Part shown: positions 58,169 through 64,000 of the stretch, in pieces
How the letters are laid out: every line of letters begins with the position of its first letter
How positions within the stretch are numbered: position 1 is the stretch's first letter
Assembly (NCBI GenBank): GCA_017480035.1
Contig: JAFVBJ010000002.1
Coordinates: 62,001 to 126,000 of the forward strand
Length of the DNA stretch: 64,000 bases
Reading direction: 5' to 3'
DNA from: Candidatus Saccharimonadota bacterium
GTDB taxonomy: Bacteria > Patescibacteriota > Saccharimonadia > Saccharimonadales > Saccharimonadaceae
The notes under the pieces: model-generated
What the model was told of the DNA's origin: nothing
What the model saw: only the letters and a program-made list of their open reading frames with translations
Database searches by the model: none
Made by a program: the position numbers and the translations under genes

Positions 58169-60912
58169 TACCATCCTCCTCCGCCCCCTCCGCCGCCACC
58201 GCCGCCGGAGAAGCCGCCACCGCCGCCGCCAGATGAGCTGGAGCTAGACGACCAACTGCCACCACCAGATGACCAGCCGTCACTATGAGAACTGACGTCG
58301 ATTGGGCGGGACATTGCGCTAGCAGCGATGCTATGTAAAACAGAATAGCTGAAGCCGGCGGTATACCAATCTGGCTGAGGCTCGTCGCTTAGTTCGTAGT
58401 ATTTTCCGAGTTCTTTCATCCAAGATTTTTCAAGTCCAAAGAGTGCGGCGTACGGCAAGAGCTTTTCGTTTAATTTAATAATTCCCTCTTCGCTAGTGTC
58501 GACGTTTTTGATGCTTTGTAGGAATTCTAGACGGTCCTTTTCGGCCATTTTAATATAAAGCTTTAGGCCGTCGAGATAATTTGTGATTGCCAGGCCTTTT
58601 TCGGTGCGGAGACGGTATTTTGCGGCAGTGTTTGCGAGAATCGGGATGAATAGGAAGACAATAAAAGTAAGTATAATCATGATTGATATAGTCCAAGCGC
58701 CTTCGTAAACGGAGTATTTAGTGTAGCCAGTAATTTCGACGTACCAGTTCCAAATGCCAGCAAAAGCACCGCTAAAGAAGGTTATGGCGACGAGGATGAG
58801 AGCGATAATGCCGACGCGTTTGAGGAAGCGATCAGACGGTCTAAGGTTATCCGGCTCTTTAACTTTTTCTTTAGACTCTTTTTCGAGCGTAAAATATTTG
58901 TCGACGTATAATTTGTGTTTAATATGTGAATCGTAATTTTCGAAAGCGTCTTCGAGTAATCTTGAATAGGAATGGTTTTTGACTTCGAATTTATCGCCGA
59001 TATGATTAAGTTCTCGGCCGTTGTTGAGAATTTTGAGTAGGTCGCGTTGTTCGTTTGAGAGCCCGGCGAGATTGAGAACTTCACCAGACCACTCATAGCC
59101 GCCAAAAAGTTTTTTCTTGCCTTTTTTCAGGGCAATTTTCTTGTCAATTATGAGCTCAAGCATGGTTGCAACTTTAGGGTTTTTAGTGTGTTTGAGGTAT
59201 AACTCAGCAGCTTGAGCGGCAGTTAAATCTTTTGGCGGGGTATATTGCGGAATAATCGGGAGATTTTTCAGGTAGGAAATTTTTTCTTTTTCGTTTTTTA
59301 GAGTTTTATTATAAGTGAAGATGAAAATGGATGTGAGAGTGATGAGGACTAGAACGAAAATATGATAGTAGAGGTAGTTGCGATTTGCAGGGAGAATTTT
59401 AAAGGTGTCTTCTTTGAAATGAACGGAAATACTGAAAGGTTTGCCGGATGCGAGGCTAGTTTCGGTGTAGGAATAACCATCTTCGGTTTTTTCGATAGCA
59501 CAATTCATACCTTTTAAGCTTTCGGCGTTTTTGCTGCCACTGTCAGTGCAATAAGCATAATACGATTGGTCTGAAGCTTTGTCATAATATGTGTCGAGAT
59601 TCGATAAAAGTGCTTGGTCGAGATGGAGATTTACTGTGACTTTTTCGATGTCATAGTAGAATTTGTCGAGTGGCGTAAAAGTGAAAGTTTGGGTGACACG
59701 GTCGTTGACATCTTTGAGGTTATAAACGATGTCGCTAAAATCGTATTCAAGCTCAAAAGTGTGCTCGTCGTGGAGATATTCGCGGTAATTTCCAGTTTCA
59801 ACATCATAATATCCGTCAAAATTTGCGCTTTCAAAAATGTAAAAGTCGTCCCCGGTGAGATTTTTACCATCTTGTTTGACTTTGATACTGAAATCTTTGA
59901 GGCTCTTAGTGATGAATTTATTTTTGCTTTGATTTGTGAATGGGAGATGCCTAGTCAGACCTGTACTAGAGTTTGTAGTTGGGAAAAAACCAGTGATTGT
60001 TTCTTTGACGGATAGTTTTGAAGTGTTGTCGGAATTTTTCGAGAGGTAGTAATCGAATGTGGCAGAGCTAAAATATAATTTTTTAATGAATTTATTTTTT
60101 GGAACATAAAATGTGTCTTGGTTGAAATTTGTGACAAAAGTGAGGTTCTCGCCACGCGAGAGATTTTTGGCACTGAAATTAATACCGTTTGCGATATCGG
60201 AAATATCGCAGCGGTTTTGGTTTGATGAGCCTTGACGTCCGACGTAGCACCACGCGGCAAGTTTGTTTTTCGTGGTGTTGTTTTGGTGGATGAGGGCTTT
60301 ATTGTAGTAAGTGGCGTCTTTTGAGACTTCTAAATCTGATTTGAGATTTTTATAAATCTCTTTATCCATGCGGAGATTGACGCTTATTTCGTCAAAAGAT
60401 TGGCTCCAACCAGTACCGTTTGAATCCCAATAAAGTTCTTGATATGCGTCGAGAGAATATGTTGAGGCGTCAAATTCGGTGATAGTATGGATGAATTTGT
60501 ATTTTAGGACATAAGTTTGTTCGCCTTGGACATAGACATTCGGGTCGCCAATACGGACAAGAAAATAGTCGGAATAAGCGACGACAGTATATGGTTCGGA
60601 CGCGCCGTTTCTTGTAACTTCAATGTCGAGCTCGTCGGGGCTTTCCATGGTTAAATTTGTGCCATCTTGATTTAAGAATGGGATTTTTCGTTCGATACCA
60701 TGGTTTTGGTTGTAATTTGGAAATTCGGCGACAAGAGTTTCGGTGACTTGCATTTCGCTTGAATCGTCAGTATTCTTTGTTAAATAATAATCTGCGTTGA
60801 ATTTTTTGAAAGAAAAATCATCGGCGGAAGCAAAAACATCACTCGGTAGCGCGGCAAAAAAAGTCGACAGAGTTATGACAGCCAAAAGAAAAAGGTATTT
60901 GAGCTTCTGCAT
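58168..60912 (-). CDS. DUF2207-family membrane protein with duplicated ectodomain
   Basis: 914 residues: signal peptide (about 1-30), two tandem DUF2207-type extracellular domains (about 35-290 and 292-515) that repeat FxADYYLTKNTD/FDYYLSKNSD with IERKIPF/LTRHLPF, a membrane helix (about 520), a cytoplasmic helical domain, two more helices (about 720-790), and a C-terminal Ser/Gly-rich tail ending in a long glycine run and Trp. The Gly-rich tail is a DUF2207 hallmark. Start at ATG 60912, exactly 7 nt after TATAAT; the frame from 60930 would include the -10. Confidence 0.85.
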   Translation of the reverse strand: MQKLKYLFLLAVITLSTFFAALPSDVFASADDFSFKKFNADYYLTKNTDDSSEMQVTETLVAEFPNYNQNHGIERKIPFLNQDGTNLTMESPDELDIEVTRNGASEPYTVVAYSDYFLVRIGDPNVYVQGEQTYVLKYKFIHTITEFDASTYSLDAYQELYWDSNGTGWSQSFDEISVNLRMDKEIYKNLKSDLEVSKDATYYNKALIHQNNTTKNKLAAWCYVGRQGSSNQNRCDISDIANGINFSAKNLSRGENLTFVTNFNQDTFYVPKNKFIKKLYFSSATFDYYLSKNSDNTSKLSVKETITGFFPTTNSSTGLTRHLPFTNQSKNKFITKSLKDFSIKVKQDGKNLTGDDFYIFESANFDGYYDVETGNYREYLHDEHTFELEYDFSDIVYNLKDVNDRVTQTFTFTPLDKFYYDIEKVTVNLHLDQALLSNLDTYYDKASDQSYYAYCTDSGSKNAESLKGMNCAIEKTEDGYSYTETSLASGKPFSISVHFKEDTFKILPANRNYLYYHIFVLVLITLTSIFIFTYNKTLKNEKEKISYLKNLPIIPQYTPPKDLTAAQAAELYLKHTKNPKVATMLELIIDKKIALKKGKKKLFGGYEWSGEVLNLAGLSNEQRDLLKILNNGRELNHIGDKFEVKNHSYSRLLEDAFENYDSHIKHKLYVDKYFTLEKESKEKVKEPDNLRPSDRFLKRVGIIALILVAITFFSGAFAGIWNWYVEITGYTKYSVYEGAWTISIMIILTFIVFLFIPILANTAAKYRLRTEKGLAITNYLDGLKLYIKMAEKDRLEFLQSIKNVDTSEEGIIKLNEKLLPYAALFGLEKSWMKELGKYYELSDEPQPDWYTAGFSYSVLHSIAASAMSRPIDVSSHSDGWSSGGGSWSSSSSSSGGGGGGFSGGGGGGGGGGGW

Positions 60913-60918
60913 AGATAA

Positions 60919-60924
60919 ATTATA
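60919..60924 (-). promoter_or_regulatory. -10 box giving a leaderless DUF2207 mRNA
   Basis: Minus-strand TATAAT, 7 nt before the A of ATG at 60912. Confidence 0.6.
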
Positions 60925-60932
60925 ACACAAAA

Positions 60933-61862
60933 TTATTCTTCAGTGGCTTCGCCAATAGCAGCTTTGATAGTGTTGATTGATTGTTGGAGTTTGATGCCTT
61001 CTTCTTCTGAGAGTTTGATTTCGAGACGTTTGATGACGCCATCGCGACCAATCACGCTCGGAAAACCGTGGAACGTGTCAGTAAAATCATCATAAGTCGA
61101 AACTGGCATAACACGACGTTCGTCGTAGATGATGTTGTTGACGATATCGGTAACGCATGCGCCGATGCCGTAATAAGTGGCGCCTTTGCGGTTGATGATT
61201 TCGTAAGCTTCGTTTTTAGTTTCTTCGGAGATTTGGTTTTGTTCCTCCGGAGTAAACATGCGAGAAAGCGGCATTCCGCCAACGTCGCCGGTCGACCAAA
61301 GTGTGAATTCGGTGTCTCCATGCTCGCCAATTTGATAGGCATGGACGGATTTTGGTGAGACGTTGAGTTTTTCGGAAATTTTGAAACGTAGACGAGCAGA
61401 ATCAAGTACCGTGCCAGAGCCGATGATTTGCTCAGTCGGGAGACCAGAATATTTCCAGACAAGATAAGTCATGACATCCATCGGGTTGCTAACGACGACA
61501 AAAATACCATTGAAGCCAGCTTGCATGATTGGCTCAACAATCCCGCGCATGATGCTAGCGTTTTTCTGGAGTAATTCCATACGAGTTTCGCCGCCTTTGG
61601 CTTGTGGAACGCCGGCAGTGATGACGATGACGTCGCAGTCGCCAGCATCTTTTTCATAAGTTCCAGAATGTATATTAATATATGTCGGAGAAACGGCGAG
61701 AGTGTCGCGAAGATCCATTGCTTCACCTTCAGCATCGTCTGCGTTAATATCGACAAGAACAAGTTCGTTGATGGCGGTTTTGCTCGAAACCATGCAATAA
61801 CCAATACTAGCGCCGACATTTCCGGTACCGACAATCATAACTTTTACATTATCTTTTTGCAT
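60933..61862 (-). CDS. ldh: L-lactate dehydrogenase
   Basis: Reduces pyruvate to lactate and regenerates NAD, the expected fermentative end step. 309 residues: NAD-binding VGTGNVGASIG, substrate-loop AGVPQAKGGETR (Gln at the position that marks LDH rather than malate dehydrogenase), VVVSNPMDVMTYLVW, and the catalytic GEHGDTEF. Start follows AGAGGAT; a TATAAT lies at 61889-61884 (minus). The conserved-head stem-loop at 61898-61999 is just upstream. Confidence 0.92.
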   Translation of the reverse strand: MQKDNVKVMIVGTGNVGASIGYCMVSSKTAINELVLVDINADDAEGEAMDLRDTLAVSPTYINIHSGTYEKDAGDCDVIVITAGVPQAKGGETRMELLQKNASIMRGIVEPIMQAGFNGIFVVVSNPMDVMTYLVWKYSGLPTEQIIGSGTVLDSARLRFKISEKLNVSPKSVHAYQIGEHGDTEFTLWSTGDVGGMPLSRMFTPEEQNQISEETKNEAYEIINRKGATYYGIGACVTDIVNNIIYDERRVMPVSTYDDFTDTFHGFPSVIGRDGVIKRLEIKLSEEEGIKLQQSINTIKAAIGEATEE

Positions 61863-61897
61863 TTTGAAATCCTCTTATGTTTATATTATATCATATA

Positions 61898-61999
61898 AAA
61901 TAAAAAACATTCTTTCTCTCCTCGCTCCGGGGTTCGCTTTGCTCACGTCCCAGGCTGCTAGGGCCAAGTCTTTAGGTCGAGAAAGAATGTTTTTTATTT
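61898..61999. terminator. Long stem-loop with conserved head (element B)
   Basis: Perfect 21-bp stem: 61898-61918 pairs with 61979-61999, overlapping the stop of the minus-strand gene at 61994-62782. The 60-nt head starts TCCTCGCTCCGGGG and ends CAAGTCTTTAGGTC, nearly identical at both edges to element A although the stems are unrelated. Confidence 0.8.
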
Positions 62000-62782
62000 A
62001 TCCCAAAAAATAGAAGAGTGAGAGGATTCGAAATGCTTGCTGGGGTTCCAGAGTTCGAGGGCAGCGATTTTTGATGGAATATCGCCAATGAAAAGCCCGA
62101 GAGGTGTAAAATTTGTTGCGGAAATCGGTGTCGCGATGACTTTGCCGACAGAAGCGACTAGAATATAGTCTGCGTGAAAAGTAAAAATCGTGACTGGATA
62201 GCTTAAAGTGAATTTATGGAGAGTCTCGACGATTGGCATGAGCGGTGAGCTGAGTAAAATCATTTTTGGGTAGAGGAGATTTCGGAAAAGTTTTTGGAGT
62301 TGCGCCATGGTTGCGACAAGAGTAATATTTCCCTTTTCGATAAATTCTTCGGCAGATTCGGAAACGACGTCGATAGTGTCACGTGCGAGGACGGCGGGTT
62401 TTGTGGTTTCTTTCAAGATTTTTGTGAGCGCGACAGCGGTTTTTGAATTTTTGGTGAAATCTCCGGAAAAAAGTGTGATGTCGGCGTCTTCGACGGCGAA
62501 TTTTAGCTCGTCTGATTTATCGAAGCTACCAGATTCGGTGCTGGGTGCAAAATTGATGCCGGGAATCGGCGGGATTTTTGTTCTGAGTGCGTCCGGAAGA
62601 AGCAGACGTACTTCTTTCAATGGAAAATTATTTACCATGGTTTCGGTTTGGCTAAATTCGGTTTTAAAACCATTAATGTTGCCACCGACGACTTGGAGAA
62701 CGCCGGTTTTTTGTTCTGGGATATTCCAGAAAATGTCCGGAAAATAAGCTTTGTCGGTTTTTATGAAATAATCGAGATTCAT
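61994..62782 (-). CDS. Ribokinase-fold protein, NnrD-like but degenerate
   Basis: 262 residues. The layout resembles ADP/ATP-dependent NAD(P)H-hydrate dehydratase (NnrD): VLQVVGGNINGF near the N-terminus, an ITLFSGDFTKNSKT segment where NnrD has a glycine-rich GPGLG, then KPAVLARDTIDVV in place of the usual VLDADAL. The catalytic Asp and Gly motifs are altered, so activity is doubtful. It overlaps xth by 4 bp and ends in element B. A divergent kinase-fold repair or regulatory protein is equally possible. Confidence 0.45.
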   Translation of the reverse strand: MNLDYFIKTDKAYFPDIFWNIPEQKTGVLQVVGGNINGFKTEFSQTETMVNNFPLKEVRLLLPDALRTKIPPIPGINFAPSTESGSFDKSDELKFAVEDADITLFSGDFTKNSKTAVALTKILKETTKPAVLARDTIDVVSESAEEFIEKGNITLVATMAQLQKLFRNLLYPKMILLSSPLMPIVETLHKFTLSYPVTIFTFHADYILVASVGKVIATPISATNFTPLGLFIGDIPSKIAALELWNPSKHFESSHSSIFWDK

Positions 62783-63579
62783 TTTTCCTCCAGCTCAATA
62801 GAAATCGGGCAATGATCGGAACCAAAAATACTTTCGTAGATTTCGGCGGATTTTAATTTATCTTTGAGTTTTTCGGAGATGAAGAAATAATCGATACGCC
62901 AGCCAACGTTGTTGGCACGAGCGTTGCCCCAATGTGTCCACCAAGTGTAGCGTTCTTCGGCTGGGTGGAGTTCGCGAAAAGTGTCGATAAGTCCAGCCTT
63001 CAAAAAGCCGTCAATTCCCTTTCTTTCTTCGGCAGTGAAACCGGCATTTTTCATGTTTTCTTTTGGACGAGCAAGATCGATTTCTTCGTGTGCAGCATTA
63101 AAATCGCCACAAACTACGACTGGCTTTTCGGATTGTAATTTTTCAAAATATTCTTTTAAGGCTGGGTCCCAAAGTTTTTCGCGTAGTTTCAAACGTTCAA
63201 GACTGCGTTTTGAGTTTGGAACATAAACTGTGACGATAAAAAAGTTTTTGAGTTCCAACGTTAAAATACGACCTTCATTTAATGGGTCGCCAAAAACATC
63301 TTTTTCAATTTTTAGTTCTGGGTATTTTTCAAAATCATGAAATTCGTTTAAAATTTTTATACCGTTTCGGACGAAAATAGCTGTGCCGGCATAGCCTGGG
63401 CGTTTAGCAGAATTCCAATATTCGACATAATCACCAAAATCAACTTCGACTTGGTCGCGATTTGCTTTTGTTTCCTGAAGACATAAAATATCAGGATTTT
63501 CATAAGCGAGAAATTTTTCGAGTTCACCTTTCCTCATGACGGCGCGAATGCCATTGACATTCCACGAATAAATTCGCAT
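62779..63579 (-). CDS. xth: Exodeoxyribonuclease III (AP endonuclease)
   Basis: 266 residues of the EEP fold. Cleaves DNA at abasic sites and trims 3' ends in base excision repair. Motifs: WNVNGIRA, LQETKAN (metal-binding Glu), GDFNAAHEEIDLA, and the C-terminal GSDHCPI with the catalytic His. The ATG overlaps the smpB stop (TAATG), so it is co-translated with smpB. Confidence 0.96.
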   Translation of the reverse strand: MRIYSWNVNGIRAVMRKGELEKFLAYENPDILCLQETKANRDQVEVDFGDYVEYWNSAKRPGYAGTAIFVRNGIKILNEFHDFEKYPELKIEKDVFGDPLNEGRILTLELKNFFIVTVYVPNSKRSLERLKLREKLWDPALKEYFEKLQSEKPVVVCGDFNAAHEEIDLARPKENMKNAGFTAEERKGIDGFLKAGLIDTFRELHPAEERYTWWTHWGNARANNVGWRIDYFFISEKLKDKLKSAEIYESIFGSDHCPISIELEEK

Positions 63580-63998
63580 TAGAACATTCTCCTTCTACTC
63601 TCGCGGTCTAGGTCTTTTTGCTTGATTGAAGCGCGTTTATCATATTTTTTCTTACCTTCAGCGATGGCGATGTCGAGTTTAATGTAACGGCTGCCACCAT
63701 ATAATTTTGTCGGGACAATTGTCATACCGTCTTGTTTTGCACGCTCAAGCGAATGAATCTGTTTTTTTGTTGCGAGAAGTTTAATGTTTCTGGCGGTTTC
63801 TGGGCCGAGCGTTAAGTTATTAAGCCAAAGTTCGCCATTTCGGAGTGTGACGAAGGAACCTTTGAGTTGGACGTGATGATCACGAATTAAGCGGACTTCC
63901 GGACCAGCGAGGCTCATGCCGCATTTGATTGCTTCGCCAAGTTTGTAATCAAAAGAAGCGCGACGGTTTACGGTCACGGTTGAAGCCGGCTTTTTTGA
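63579..63998 (-). CDS. smpB: SsrA-binding protein SmpB, 5' end cut by the window
   Basis: Binds tmRNA and brings it to stalled ribosomes. The visible part covers nearly the whole protein: VNRRASFDY near the N-terminus, GMSLAGPEVRLIR, GSFVTLRNGELWLNN, and a basic C-terminal tail (KKKYDKRASIKQKDLDRESR). In-frame codons SKKPAST continue upstream to the window edge and match the usual SmpB start region, so the GTG at 63977 is internal and the true start lies beyond 64000. The tmRNA gene itself was not found here. Confidence 0.95.
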   Translation of the reverse strand, partial: SKKPASTVTVNRRASFDYKLGEAIKCGMSLAGPEVRLIRDHHVQLKGSFVTLRNGELWLNNLTLGPETARNIKLLATKKQIHSLERAKQDGMTIVPTKLYGGSRYIKLDIAIAEGKKKYDKRASIKQKDLDRESRRRMF

Positions 63999-64000
63999 TT

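Overview
This window looks like the chromosome of a Patescibacteria (CPR) episymbiont, most likely Saccharibacteria (TM7). The grounds are a fragmented division/cell-wall cluster, a large VirD4/VirB4-like type IV secretion ATPase, a DUF2207 surface protein with a glycine-rich tail, DUF3048, DUF4367 and CotH-like envelope proteins, a sigma-region-4/HARE-HTH protein, a small FtsQ-like and FtsL-like pair, and the absence of biosynthetic operons. TGA is used as a stop (for example in ftsW), so this is not a UGA=Gly lineage. The lineage call is inference from gene content.

Layout: 0-6 kb holds division and murein genes (mraY partial, ftsW, murG, ftsQ-like, rsmH, ftsL-like) with two structured intergenic regions. 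6-10 kb holds RNase H, a CYTH protein, a DUF4868/KwaB-like protein and infB. 10-16 kb holds a minus-strand operon of two kinase-less sensor-like membrane proteins around a CAP-domain exoprotein, then plus-strand surface proteins (a fibro-slime/PA14-like protein carrying a VPDTG motif, and a G5 protein). 16-21 kb is a complete diversity-generating retroelement (DGR): a secreted FISUMP-domain target ending in the variable repeat (VR), an accessory protein, the DGR reverse transcriptase, and an inverted template repeat (TR) behind its own -10 box and about 300 nt of structured leader. 21-25 kb is accessory DNA: a DUF4143 ATPase bracketed by two identical 41-bp palindromes, a methyltransferase-like gene, a MntA antitoxin with a broken HepT, and 0.9 kb of non-coding DNA with a 156-bp palindrome. 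25-39 kb holds the T4SS ATPase, a sigma4-HARE regulator, topA, a secreted protein, an orphan non-coding RNA candidate, dprA, pth, PIN-PhoH, der and tRNA-Glu. 39-64 kb holds envelope genes (CotH, GT-C-like, VirB6-like, lipoprotein, DUF3048, DUF4367, PEGA, sortase, DUF2207), gltX, tRNA-Leu, a P-type ATPase, a glycosyltransferase, ldh, xth and smpB (5' truncated by the window end).

Most unusual signals: (1) the DGR, with 19 adenine-templated substitutions and only one other difference between VR and TR; (2) three long AT-rich stem-loops at operon ends (8.1, 29.9, 61.9 kb) that share a conserved GC-rich head although their stems are unrelated; (3) widespread leaderless transcription, with TATAAT placed exactly 7 nt before the A of ATG at seven genes; (4) a strong candidate non-coding RNA at 33.2-33.5 kb; (5) the palindrome-bracketed ATPase cassette; (6) a leader with mutually exclusive pairings and a 21-codon ORF between rsmH and ftsL.

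How the parts fit: the window combines core growth functions with a large exported and surface repertoire (adhesins, sortase, T4SS, CAP, G5, DGR-diversified lectin-like protein). That is what a small host-attached bacterium needs to bind its host and exchange material with it. All functional statements come from motif recognition by eye; no database search was run.
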